Assembly (NCBI GenBank): GCA_025642075.2
Contig: JAODUO010001318.1
Span: 110,227 to 174,226 of the forward strand
Length of the DNA stretch: 64,000 nucleotides
From: Ridgeia piscesae
Lineage: Eukaryota > Annelida > Polychaeta > Sabellida > Siboglinidae
Direction of reading: 5' to 3'
The position numbers and the translations under genes are program-made. Of the stretch, positions 24,575-35,585 are shown piece by piece. The notes under the pieces were generated by a model. That model saw only the letters and a program-made list of their open reading frames with translations. It had not been told where the DNA came from and searched no databases. The stretch's first letter is position 1. Each line of letters starts with the position of its first letter.

Positions 24575-24985
24575 CACTGCAGTACTGAACTGGTGTAATA
24601 CTATTTGCTGGTATGACACTAGTCACTATTGACTGGTGTCCCACTATTGGCTGTTGTGACAATTGACTGGTGTGACACTATTGACTGTTGTGACACAATT
24701 GACTGGTGTGACGCTATTGACTGTTGTAACACAATTGACTGGTGTGACACTTATTGACTGCCATAATCCCACTGGTTGACACTACACTATTCGCTGGCAT
24801 GAAACTACTGGCTGACATAGCACTTCTGACTGGTGTGACTGTGACACTGCCGACTGGCATGACAGTATTGTGACGTTATCAACATGTGTGACACCACTAA
24901 CTGGTATAACGTGTGCCACTATTAACATATATGACACCACCGACTGGCATGACAGTATTAACTGGTGTGACACTGTGACACCGCC
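24575..24985. repeat. Degenerate minisatellite (GACTGGTGTGACACTATT)
   Basis: Irregular units of about 18 to 24 bp based on TTGACTGGTGTGACACTATT, immediately following the previous array but with a different motif. Confidence 0.8.
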
Positions 24986-25115
24986 GGAGACACGTGCGCA
25001 TAGCTTAAATGAACCGATCTTCAAACGGGTGAATGGGATCACAATTTCAAATGGTGTTAGTGCGGTGTAGCGCTTACATTTTTCTGGCGTTATAAACGTT
25101 ACTTTTACAGCGAAA

Positions 25116-25292
25116 TGGCTCGGGGGTAGAGCTTCGGACTCATGACTAAGAGGACCTAGTTTTTAAACCTGTGTTGCCGTGTTAAAACCTTGGGCATGTT
25201 TATTTACTCTACATTGCTCCAGTTCACTCAGCTATATAAATGAGTGCCTGGCTATAGACAGTGGTGGATATGTACGAACAGCCTTCAGGCGC
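25116..25292 (+). mobile_element. tRNA-derived SINE, 3'-truncated copy
   Basis: Same family as 10676: AATGGCTCGGGGGTAGAGC head, a decayed B box, then CTCTACATTGCTCCAGTTCA and TATAGACAGTGGTGGATATG. Similarity stops after about 25290. Confidence 0.82.
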
Positions 25293-26155
25293 ATCGGTGT
25301 CTTGTGTCGATTACACTCTAACTGTTCATCACGGCCTCCCCTCGTCGCCAGGTACTGGGTCTTCTTGGTGCTACGTTAGTCCCTGTTCGATACTGTGTTA
25401 TTCAGCTACGTCAATGTTTGTTCTTAAGGTAATGATATTTCAAGGCCGAATCTATTTGCATGTCTGTGCAGTCACTCTGTTGTTCTTCCATACCATCCAC
25501 GTCAAGTTCAAAAGGATCACATGAAGCATGTCTATTGCATAAACCACGGTCTTGCGTACTCCTGGTGTTATGGATATTCCAATGTCGCCGCTTCCACTCG
25601 TCATTATGCGTATTACAAGTTTAAAGTTATGAAGTCAAAAGGATAACAAGTACGCGCAGTAAAACATAACATAATATATTATACTTACACCTATAAAAAT
25701 TATACATAAACAATAAACTTGTATTAGCGGCCAACTGTCCGTAATGATTAACTGAATGTAACTGTTACTTTTGAAAGTCCCGAATTACGTACTGTTAGTT
25801 TGCATTGTCCACTATCGACCTGTCCATACTGGTACCCTGGCTATTGCATATAACGATCATGTATTTCATGTGGACCGGACCATTCTTAATCAATCTGCCG
25901 CTTGCGGGCAGCTCAAAGTGAATTCAAAAATATAATTATAATGCCCCCTGAATAAAACGTAGTCGCGTTGTTTGGAGTCATCCAGTGTGTGCGGGACTCA
26001 AATTACAATTTAACTATGGTTTCCTTTACTCCAAAAAGGGGGAAGAATAAGATTTGTTGTAAAAATGAGTACAGAGATGCCATGAATATATGAACACAGA
26101 TGCAAATAGGCTATTGTAGTATTTACTTAAGACCCTTGGCACTTGATGTAGGGTA
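25293..26155. other. Unassigned intergenic stretch
   Basis: No supported feature. Confidence 0.4.
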
Positions 26156-26159
26156 ACCT

Positions 26160-26860
26160 GGGGCAAAGCGAAACACGGGCTATAGTGAAACAGTGCCAAC
26201 ACAGCAATATAAACGCCGCCATCTCTCTGTTATTATTATCATGAGAAGGTTCCACGACGATGCGTTGTGTGTAGTGGTTGCCATTTACACTAATAATGTA
26301 TGTACTATTTTGTGCGGATATGTCTGTTTTTAGTGTATTTAAACCACTAATCTGTGTAAGTAAACATTCTGCCAAAGTACTTTAAACTTATGGAATCCTT
26401 ATGTAAGCCAAGGTTTTATATCTAAGGTCTATGTAAGTCTTATCCACGATGCCATTCTTAGGTAGGTCTGTGTAATCGGGGCAAAGTGGAATAATGTTCA
26501 ACTTTGCCCCGACTTAGGTCAACATGATTTATTATTGCACACGCATGAATGATGATGAAAACTGAAAACCTTTGATCGGAAAGCTGCCCGCAAACATTGT
26601 CTCCAGATGCTATGAAGGAAGCGGCGGCAAACATTCGCGACAACGAAATGAGTCTTGGAAAGGCAGCCGTGAGCTTTGACATCCCTAAAGCCACTTTTTC
26701 GAGAGGTTAGGAAAGAGGGCGACGACGTGGCAAAAAAGGCCGAGAACGATACAGGAGTTTTATAGATTAATTAATCATTTAATCAAAAGGCATCGCGAAG
26801 AAAGGCGGGCGAAAACAAGAGGAGGGTGCTGAAGATGTCACATGCATCTTTTGTTCAGAG
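26160..26860 (+). pseudogene. Second pogo/jerky-type transposon relic
   Basis: Opens with GGGGCAAAGCG, the same end-like sequence found before the relic at 3354. At 26612 a frame reads MKEAAANIRDNEMSLGKAAV then SFDIPKATF, a psq helix-turn-helix, ending at a stop after about 33 codons; a basic stretch follows in another frame. The catalytic domain is absent. A near-perfect palindrome made of the end sequence lies at 26477-26511. Confidence 0.6.
26477..26511. repeat. Palindrome built from the pogo-like end sequence
   Basis: CGGGGCAAAGT and ACTTTGCCCCG face each other across 13 bases. It may be two element ends joined head to head. Confidence 0.7.
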
Positions 26861-27101
26861 CTGTATTCTGAATGTAAGAGTAGTGTCATCTAAATGTAAA
26901 GAAATTAGCTTAAGAGTTGCTTGGATAATGTTTATCTGAAGGCGAAGACAGCCATGCGCGGACTGTCTTAGGTGGTTATGCTGTCTCGAGTGTAAACCGT
27001 ACGTGGCCTTGCCCTCCGGGTCGAAGATGCCGGGTAGAATTCCGGGTAGATGTCGGGTATGCTGGGTAGGCCGCCCGGTCGAATCCGGGTCGATGCGACA
27101 G
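26861..27101. other. Unassigned, with a GGGTAGAN degenerate repeat
   Basis: 27015-27095 has several GCCGGGTAGA/GTCGGGTATG-like units; otherwise nothing is recognised. Confidence 0.4.
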
Positions 27102-27506
27102 CTGGACAGCAGAACTCTTGTTTATGTCTAATCAATACGTGGCTGATCAGACGTATTCAACTTCAAGGTACCGTGAAGGTGCACGCATTTGTTCACACGG
27201 TTTATTTTAATAGGTTCGGTAGAATCTTGGCATAAATCGCATGGTTTTTGTTATATGACCAGATATAATCAAACTTGCGTCGTTGCGTAAACGTTTCAGT
27301 ATGAATGTCATTCTCACGCAACTGTTTTGCTGAGGTTGTAAGGGATTATTAGTTGGCGTGATCGCATGGTAATAAATCGCGACCTTTTCATTTGAACTAA
27401 TGGCGTGCTCACAAGATAACGCAAACGTCAATCATCGCGTGATGATCTTATCGCATAATGTCTGAGAACATGATACTTTCACGCTATCGTTATAGCAAAA
27501 AGGCCA

Positions 27507-27820
27507 GTTCTTATATAACGCAGTATCCAGTCATCAGGACCGTTCAAAGCGCTTTACACTTTACTTCACTGGCAGACCTGTTAACTCAGACACCATATCA
27601 GCTTCTCTGGGAAGCATCCAGCCATATGCTCCAATTTATGCGCGAAGGTTGCTCGTACACATATCCACCAATGACTATAGCCAGGTACTCATTTATACAG
27701 CTGTGTGAACATGATCAATGTAGAGTGATAACACTTGCCCAATGTTTTAAACCCGCGGCATAGGATTCGCACCCGGGTTCTCGTAGTCGAGAGTCCGACG
27801 CTCTACCCCTGAGCCATTTG
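27507..27820 (-). mobile_element. tRNA-derived SINE (minus strand), in left duplication copy
   Basis: On the minus strand: ATGGCTCAGGGGTAGAGC (A box), GGGTGCGAATCC (B box), then ACCTGGCTATAG, GAGCAACCTTCGCG, GCATATGGCTGGATGCTTC and the tail GTAAAGCGCTTTGAAC to GTTATATAAGAAC. Full length, same family as 10676. Confidence 0.87.
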
Positions 27821-27910
27821 CCCTCTATAGCCCTGGATGCCACGGCTCATGTATAATATGTGTAATATGATGTGATGTGGTGTGATTTCGCCTGGCGTGT
27901 CTTAGCAGAG

Positions 27911-28070
27911 GCACGGCACGGCACGGCACGGCACGGCACGGCACGGCACGGCACGGCACGGCACGGCACGGCACGGCACGGCACGGCACGGCACGGCACG
28001 GCACGGCACGGCACGGCACGGCACGGCACGGCACGGCACGGCACGGCACGGCACGGCACGGCACGGCACG
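27911..28070. repeat. CGGCA pentanucleotide array, 32 perfect units
   Basis: 160 bp of GGCAC/CGGCA without interruption; open frames on both strands are repeat translation. Confidence 0.97.
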
Positions 28071-28780
28071 GAAGACATTAATATACATTACATTGCACCC
28101 TTACACTACGACACTCATTTGCTTGAATAGCCTGCTAAATATACTGTTGGAATGCGGGTGTGTGCCTCTAATATCGTTTTCGTCTCAAAAACAGCTAAAT
28201 GCAGAGTTATTCAAAACAGACCCAGAATTAGTATGCAATCTTCTTTTACCCTTATTTTTTCACAATACGGAAGGAAAAGACCATTCAAGAAGACTGGTGC
28301 AAAAAGCACAATTGTGAAAATGCCCAAGAAATGTGACCTGACCAACTGCAACAACCGGGGAAGCATTACCCTATCCTGGACAGCAGAACTCTTGTTTATG
28401 TCTAATCAATACGTGGCTGATCAGACGTATTCAACTTCAAGGTACCGTGAAGGTGCACGCATTTGTTCACACGGTTTATTTTAATAGGTTCGGTAGAATC
28501 TTGGCATAAATCGCATGGTTTTTGTTATATGACCAGATATAATCAAACTTGCGTCGTTGCGTAAACGTTTCAGTATGAATGTCATTCTCACGCAACTGTT
28601 TTGCTGAGGTTGTAAGGGATTATTAGTTGGCGTGATCGCATGGTAATAAATCGCGACCTTTTCATTTGAACTAATGGCGTGCTCACAAGATAACGCAAAC
28701 GTCAATCATCGCGTGATGATCTTATCGCATAATGTCTGAGAACATGATACTTTCACGCTATCGTTATAGCAAAAAGGCCA

Positions 28781-29094
28781 GTTCTTATATAACGCAGTAT
28801 CCAGTCATCAGGACCGTTCAAAGCGCTTTACACTTTACTTCACTGGCAGACCTGTTAACTCAGACACCATATCAGCTTCTCTGGGAAGCATCCAGCCATA
28901 TGCTCCAATTTATGCGCGAAGGTTGCTCGTACACATATCCACCAATGACTATAGCCAGGTACTCATTTATACAGCTGTGTGAACATGATCAATGTAGAGT
29001 GATAACACTTGCCCAATGTTTTAAACCCGCGGCATAGGATTCGCACCCGGGTTCTCGTAGTCGAGAGTCCGACGCTCTACCCCTGAGCCATTTG
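28781..29094 (-). mobile_element. tRNA-derived SINE (minus strand), in right duplication copy
   Basis: Duplicate of 27507-27820 generated by the local duplication, not an independent insertion. Confidence 0.87.
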
Positions 29095-29183
29095 CCCTCT
29101 ATAGCCCTGGATGCCACGGCTCATGTATAATATGTGTAATATGATGTGATGTGGTGTGATTTCGCCTGGCGTGTCTTAGCAGA

Positions 29184-29434
29184 GGCACGGCACGGCACGG
29201 CACGGCACGGCACGGCACGGCACGGCACGGCACGGCACGGCACGGCACGGCACGGCACGGCACGACACGACACGCACGGCACGGCACGGCACGGCAACAC
29301 GGCACGGCACGGCACGGCACGGCACGGCACGGCGCACGGCACGCGACACGACACGACACGGCACGACACGACACGGCACGGCGGCACGGCACGGCACGGC
29401 ACGGCACGGCACGGCACGGCACGGCACGGCACGG
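29184..29434. repeat. CGGCA pentanucleotide array, expanded and interrupted
   Basis: About 250 bp of the same pentamer with CGACA variants and single-base slips around 29270-29375. Confidence 0.95.
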
Positions 29435-29737
29435 AAGACATTAATATACATTACATTGCACCCTTACACTACGACACTCATTTGCTTGAATAGCCTGCTA
29501 AATATACTGTTGGAATGCGGGTGTGTGCCTCTAATATCGTTTTCGTCTCAAAAACAGCTAAATGCAGAGTTATTCAAAACAGACCCAGAATTAGTATGCA
29601 ATCTTCTTTTACCCTTATTTTTTCACAATACGGAAGGAAAAGACCATTCAAGAAGACTGGTGCAAAAAGCACAATTGTGAAAATGCCCAAGAAATGTGAC
29701 CTGACCAACTGCAACAACCGGCGAAGCATTACCCTAT

Positions 29738-30289
29738 TGTCACCGACAATATTTTCTGCAAGATTATTGTAAAACGATTATCAGTAGGCAAAGTGCTAAG
29801 AAAGGAACAAGCTGGATTCCGAAAAGGAAGAGGCTGTACAGACCACATCTGCACTCTCAGAAACATCATCGATCGAGCAGTGCACATAGTAGTGGCAGAG
29901 AGAACTGTGTATACATTTTATAGACTTTGAAAAAGCTTTTGACAGCATCCATAGAGACAGCCTCTGGAGAATACTACGGACAGATGGAATTCCACCACAT
30001 ATTGTGGATCTCACCAAGCTCTTCTACGAGAACGACACATGCTCCATGGGACAGTCGGATATTGCATTCAAAGTAAAGTCTGGGGTCAGACAAGGATGTG
30101 TGATGTCAGTAGTACTATTCAACATTGTCATAAAGAAAACAATGGAAGGACCAACTCGAAGGATAAGATTAACACTGTTCTCCTCCCTCGAGGATATCGA
30201 CTTCGCAGATGATATAGCTCTCATGTCTCATACACGACAACATTTACATGAAAAGACAAGTAAACGCAACGACATCATTCAGAAATGAG
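29738..30289 (+). pseudogene. Non-LTR reverse transcriptase fragment, part 1
   Basis: Begins at the end of the duplicated segment. Reads RKEQAGFRKGRGCTDHICTL, shifts frame, then DFEKAFDSIHRDSLWRILR (block A), KVKSGVRQGCVMSVVLF (block B) and LEDIDFADDIALMSHTRQ (block C). At least one frameshift near 29925. It is related to but clearly different from the element at 17723. Confidence 0.8.
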
Positions 30290-30309
30290 GACTCTCTCTC
30301 TCTCTCTCT
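30290..30309. repeat. CT microsatellite at a transposon junction
   Basis: A short CT run that separates the plus-strand RT fragment from the minus-strand fragment. Confidence 0.8.
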
Positions 30310-30658
30310 GTTGTCCATCGCGCCCGATGATGTAGGGTATCGTCCATGTGCTTCGCTCGTCGGTGAGATATTAGTCCATTCTTAGCTGAAAAGCCTCTCC
30401 CGCAGTTGACACAAAAGATGATAGGGGCAGAAAGCCATGTCGAAGATTGTGATCATGTTGGTATTTTTGTGATATATTTTCTTCAATATGACTCTTTCAT
30501 TTGTAAATGGCCTGCCTCCACTGTTGTCGATCCTGTGCAAGAGCCTCCCAGGTGTCTATGGCGATGTGTGTAGCCTTTTGGTGTCGTTTGACTACATCTT
30601 TGTACCGCAGCCGTTGTCCACCGTGAAGGCGTTTCCCTTTGGCTAATTCCCCGTAGAA
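30310..30658 (-). pseudogene. Minus-strand non-LTR ORF2 C-terminus with C2H2 finger
   Basis: Minus strand reads FYGELAKGKRLHGGQRLRYK, then IAIDTWEALAQDRQQWRQ, and after a short spacer FCVNCGRGFSAKNGLISHRR followed by AKH, a C-x2-C-x12-H-x4-H zinc finger. C-terminal fingers of this kind end several invertebrate non-LTR ORF2 proteins. It interrupts a plus-strand RT whose thumb resumes at 30659. Confidence 0.7.
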
Positions 30659-31005
30659 ATTAAGACTAAAGATCAACCAAAAGAAATCCAAGGGGATGGA
30701 AATAAACATGAGAAGCCCGGTAACAATATATATAGGTCATGAAAAATTACTAACAACAGAAACCTTAACCTATAGCTGAAAATTGCGCACAGAGAAATTG
30801 CGCAATTACTATCTAGGGAGCATCATATGTCAAGATTAAGGGGCTGATGTTGACATTAAAAATCGCATCAACAAGGCCAGAGGTGGTTTCTTCAGACTGA
30901 CACCTGTTTGAAGTTCGGCAGTATATTCCAGAAGACCCAAACTGAAGTTATATCAACGCTGTGTCCTCTCGACACTTTTATATGGCTCAAAGTATGGTGC
31001 TAGGT
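30659..31005 (+). pseudogene. Non-LTR reverse transcriptase fragment, part 2 (thumb)
   Basis: LRLKINQKKSKGMEINMRSP, then HEKLLTTETLTY, later INKARGGFF and YSRRPKLKLYQRCVLSTLLY. This is the region that normally follows block C, so it is the continuation of 29738-30289 beyond an inserted fragment. Confidence 0.72.
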
Positions 31006-31622
31006 ATGGGCATAAGGTTTTCGAAAATCACCGCATACAAGTTGAAGTAGCCGGTATGCGCAAAATCCAATATGGCCGCCGAAGCCCGTGATCTGAACTA
31101 AATAATGGCTTATCTCAGGTTCTATCAGCACTACATCAACGTGTAATACCACAATTTGTATGTTTATTGGGAGAGGAATCCATTTCTGAAGTAATTTTCC
31201 TGTTTTCAGATCATTTAAAGGTGAAATATGTGATATTTGTAGGATAAAAATGTCATCACTCAGGAACTGAATCACAATGACATATTATATATAATTATCT
31301 ATATTGTGTTATCATCTACAGCCGACAGTCATCTAATAGTGTGTATTCTGCACTCAATTCTGATTTGTTTATCTTTTTGCAGCTCATGCATCAAGTGTAA
31401 CCTGTTTTTGCATGAAAATTTTCAGGAAAGAATGAAACTATTACTCTATTTTTTATTTTGTTGAAAACATTATCAGTCCGATGTTATTCATACAATGATA
31501 GTTTCAATATTATAATTTCAGGTCTCTATCCTGATGTGGCACAATTACAATTATATCTAACAAACCTGGATACAGACAGTCCCGAGACAAGTACAAATAT
31601 CGATTGAATATTTGATATCATC
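31006..31622. other. Unassigned stretch
   Basis: AT-rich, no supported feature. It may hold the upstream region of the next relic. Confidence 0.35.
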
Positions 31623-34600
31623 GTGAGCGATGAACATCCTTTCGAGGGACTTTTAGTTACAAGGAAAGACACTGATTGGGCATCGTGTTGCTTGTGCCAG
31701 AATAAATCTGAGAAAGACTTGCGATGTCCTTATAAGAAGGAGTGCTATCATGAAGCATATCAAGCCCTTGAAGATGATATGAACAAATGTATTGAACATG
31801 ATGTACCCTTCCTTACCTCTTGGAGTGAACGTGCAGTGTTTAAACGATGGTTCAGGGATCGCCAACACATTGTTAACAAATAACGCTAGCTATCATAATG
31901 GATGTCGAGGACGATTCCGCTCTCATATTGTGCAGCGAGCAATAGCAAAGGAGAACAAAGGAAGGATCGGATAGTGAAGAGGGTTCCTTTAGTCCGAAAA
32001 AAACTCGTTCTAGCTTAATGCGAGTCTCGACCGTAACACTGTTCAATGTGTCTGCTGTGAGAAGTTTCAAGATGACAGCGAAGAGCAAATCTACAGAGCT
32101 AGGAGTGAAAACTGTGACAAGAACTTCAATACATGGGCTGTGGAATCCAAGAATTATTGGGTGATTCATGCACGATTGAACACTGCAATCAATACAGAGG
32201 ATGCAGAGGCTGGAAATGTGCATTATCACATATCTTGTTATACAAAGCTCAAGAATGATGCCCGTGCTGAAAAGTCGAAGTCGTCTCACGCTAAGAGAGG
32301 CTCTCCGGTTGGATGCACCTATGATCCTTTGGTAATCGCTCAGCTTGTCGCGTTTGTGGAGTTCAATCACTCTGCCTTCAAGCTTGCTGAATTGAGGAAG
32401 CTCTATGATCGTCGTCTCAATCAACTGGTCTCTGATTGGATCGGAGTTTACGTTCACCAGAAAAGATTCAAAGAAAATATATCAGAGAAGCTAGGACCGG
32501 ACTGGTCAGTATACTCAGAGGGTCGTGATGTTTATGTCTCTCATAAGAAAGTAATTGGCGCAGCATTGGCACAGAATGTTAACCTTCAGGTGTCCGAAGA
32601 TGAGGCTAAGAAAATCATTGATGTTGGTATCATGCTGCGCAGATATATTCTTCTGCAACAGATGCCGTTTGATGGATCATTCAACTCAAGTTGTCCGAGT
32701 GAACCAGTTGCCAAGCCTCTTCTGATCCTTCTAGAAGTCTTAATCCAAGCTTCCAAATCAATTCAAGAGAACGTAGAAGAAGATCAGGCCAGCAACAGTG
32801 CCAGGATCCGAGTTGCCTGCCCTATATATCAACTGATATACAGCAATGCTACAAAGCAATCTAGCAATGCACTCACTCTCTATCAGAAGAAGGAGAGAGA
32901 GAGACACCATTTCCTCTGTATGTGGGACTGAAATTACATGCGCATGATCGCCAGAAAGGAACCATCAGCACATTCCATGCACTTGGCATATCGGTATCGT
33001 ATGACCGAGTAATGGATGTCAGGAGGGGACTCGCACAAGCGGTGTCAAGGCGATTTGCTGAGGATGGAGTCGTTGTGCCTTCAAACATCAAGCGAGGAGT
33101 CTTCACGACTGGCGGAGTCGATAACATTGACGAATCTGGACGCATTGAGCTCCATGGTACTGCCATATCCCTAACCAATCATCTGACTCGTGACAACATG
33201 GGGGTGGACCCCCACCTCTAAGTCTGGATGCTCCTGAAGCTGCCACGGTCCAGCATCGTTCTGATTTCGCAAGTGTGCCATACATCGATGAGTATGCTGG
33301 AGACATAACACTTACATCAATTCCAAATGTAACAGCCAGGCACACATTCGCTGAAAATATCATATCAGGAGTTCCCGATGAAGCGTGGCTCAACCATCTC
33401 TACAAAGTCCTGACTGAAAAAGATGGAATGCTTCAAAGCACACCAGTGACCTACTCCAGGTTCTTATCCCATAACCAACGCGAAGAAGATGTCAGACCGA
33501 GGGCCACCGTTGGAGTGTTCCCCATCTTCTATGATACGGCCTCGACTAAGGCCATGCAGAAACAGGCAATGCTTGTCATCAAGGAGGCGATAGAGTTTGT
33601 GAATCCTGGTCAGGTCCCAGTTATAGAAGGTGACTGTCCTCTTTAAGCACAACAGAAGAAATGTCAGTGGGCCTACCCGAATGAAGTCAGTGAATCTAAG
33701 ATGGTGTGCTTCATGGGCTTTCTACACATCGAGATGACATCCCAAGACTGCGGTGGCAAGCTGTTGACAGGATCTGGCTGGGACCGGTTGTTCTCCTTAG
33801 CCGGAATCTTCACTACTGGCATTGCAACGTCGCTCCTAGCTGGTAAGCACGTCAAGCATACACGGCTCACTCGTGCCTGGCTCCATGTACTCAAAGTACA
33901 AGCATATGATCATTACTGCCGCGATGGTTATGGGCCACATGAGCCCATGGAGATGTGGGAGAAGCGGCTCATCAGCAATGTGCCAAAAACAAATTACTGG
34001 ACGTCATTGAGAGAGTATCTGCTCATCAACTGCCGCTTCGTCCGGGGTCAACGACCTGGTGATTGGTTGCTCACTCTGAATGCATGCGATGAGATTTGTC
34101 CATGGTTTTTCGCTTTTGGACACACAAACTATGCCCGCTGGGTGCCAGTCTTCTTGAGGGACATGGCGCGGTTACCAGAGACCCACCCATCAGTCCATGA
34201 AGCGTTTATGGCAGGAAAGTTCGTTGTGCAACGTGGCGACAAGAATTCTTCACTGATGGCACTTGACCAGAGCCAAGAGCACAGCGTCCAGTTTCTGAAG
34301 GAAGATAGTGGAGCAAAGGGCGTATGTGGACAGCAGGAATGTAAGGAGGTCATCGAGCTCTCCAAACCTGAAGTACTAAGGGCCATTGATGAGTTTGAAT
34401 GTGCCTGTTTCTCTGCCTCGACCCTCAACGAAAGTTTGGAGCATCCAGAGTCATCAGTTGCTGAACAGAAAAAGTTCATCAAACACTTGAATGCTCTATT
34501 TGATCTTGTGAAGGAGGGCACAGTAGTAAACCCCTTCAATGAGACGAGTTCGGAGCTAATCATTTTGGACACTGGCGAGGTCATAGTCCCCGCTATTGTT

Positions 34601-35510
34601 GATTGTCTCAAGAATGCTCCAACCATCGGCAAAAACATGTTCACAGAGTTTGTTCACAGAGTTCAGAAGTAATAAAAAGACCAACCTGTACACATTCTCA
34701 AACCGACCACCAGCGGATCTAAAGAAGGGTGCTGACAAGCTGTGGTCTGCTAAGACGAATACAGTTCTTGTCACCAAGTTGTTCTTGTCCTTACAAGCAC
34801 GTACTGAGGCAGACATAGACGCATTCTTTAAGCATGAGAATCAGCGAGAACCACCGTCTTTATCAGATCGAGGTAAGCTGCGTCAAGGAACCAAGTCAGA
34901 CATTATTGCTTGTCTACCAGGCATGCCTGCTCCGGGCCCCTCTGAAGCAGTAAAAGAAGCTACAGTGGTTATTCTTGATATGGCCGCAGTCATACACATC
35001 ATCAAACCCCAGCGCGCCAGAATCTTTGGGTAGTACACGCAGATACAATTGTTTCCATACATGCAGAGTCAGATGACAGAAAACACATCAAGATTGGACG
35101 CAATCTGGGACACATACCAAGAGGCGAGTCTCAAGTCACAAACTCGTGCTAAGCGGGGTGAGACTTCAAGTCGTCGAACACGAGTCTATGTCAAGATACC
35201 TATCCCCAAGGGAGTCGAATGGCAGAAGTTCCTCAAAGATAACCAAAATAAAGATGAGCTATTCCAATTCATCGGTCAGGAACTTCGGAGTAGCACAGTT
35301 GAATCAACATACCACCTCCTCACAAAAAAGGCTGACATTGTGCTCAGTAACAAAGCAACTGACATAACAGCCTTGTGCCCATGCCAGCAAGAAGAAGCAG
35401 ACACGAGGATGATGCTCCACTTACGTCATGCTGCCATGCATGGTCACACTAAGGCCTACGTCAGGACGGTAGATAGTGACGTAGTTGTTTTGACCATCAA
35501 CATCCTCCGT
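31623..35510 (+). pseudogene. Large unnamed intronless multi-copy family protein, FEN/PIN-like C-terminus, broken
   Basis: A nearly continuous protein of roughly 1250 residues can be followed with about eight frame changes or stops (near 31840, 31970, 32100, 32900, 33200, 33645, 34665 and 35030). The N-terminus has CCLCQNKSEKDLRCPYKKEC and ASYHNGCRGRF, a Cys/His metal-binding pattern. The middle has FKLAELRKLYDRRL, LHAHDRQKGTISTFHALGIS, SYDRVMDV, VFTTGGVDNIDESG, a long conserved block GFLHIEMTSQDCGGKLLTGS, and CPWFFAFGHTNYARWVPVFL. The C-terminus has FFKHENQREPPSLSDRGKLR, VVILDMAAVIHIIKP, RLDAIWDTY, then CQQEEADTRMMLHLRHAA and VRTVDSDVVVL. I recall near-identical unnamed proteins in many copies in cnidarians, fish and other animals (not searched). 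The EEADTR...DSDVVVL order resembles the XPG-I/PIN acidic clusters. No introns and many copies suggest a mobile or retrocopied gene. Function unknown. Confidence 0.72.
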
Positions 35511-35585
35511 ACCTCACCATCCTAATTGTTTTCTGGGATTGGGGGGGGGGGCATGACCCCTCGCCCCCCTCTGGCTACACCACTG
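35511..35585 (-). mobile_element. hAT-like end abutting the truncated relic
   Basis: On the minus strand 35585 starts CAGTGGTGTAGCCAGAGG, followed by a G/C-run segment. The homology of the preceding protein stops at about 35505, so this end marks where another element cut it off. Confidence 0.4.

Larger units (their letters stand above)
27102..28374. repeat. Tandem duplication, left copy (1273 bp)
   Basis: Starts CTGGACAGCAGAACTC and ends GCATTACCCTAT. It is repeated almost without change at 28376-29737 with an offset of 1274 bp. It contains a minus-strand SINE, a CGGCA array and a short 3' segment ending with a frame MPKKCDLTNCNNRGSI. Confidence 0.95.
28376..29737. repeat. Tandem duplication, right copy (1362 bp)
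   Basis: Matches 27102-28374 nearly base for base up to the CGGCA array, which is 89 bp longer here and interrupted by CGACA and short slips, then matches again to the end. Confidence 0.95.

Noticed and set aside
27825..28088. Cys-Arg-Ala-Val-Pro ORFs in both duplication copies
   Set aside because: Translations of the CGGCA pentanucleotide array.
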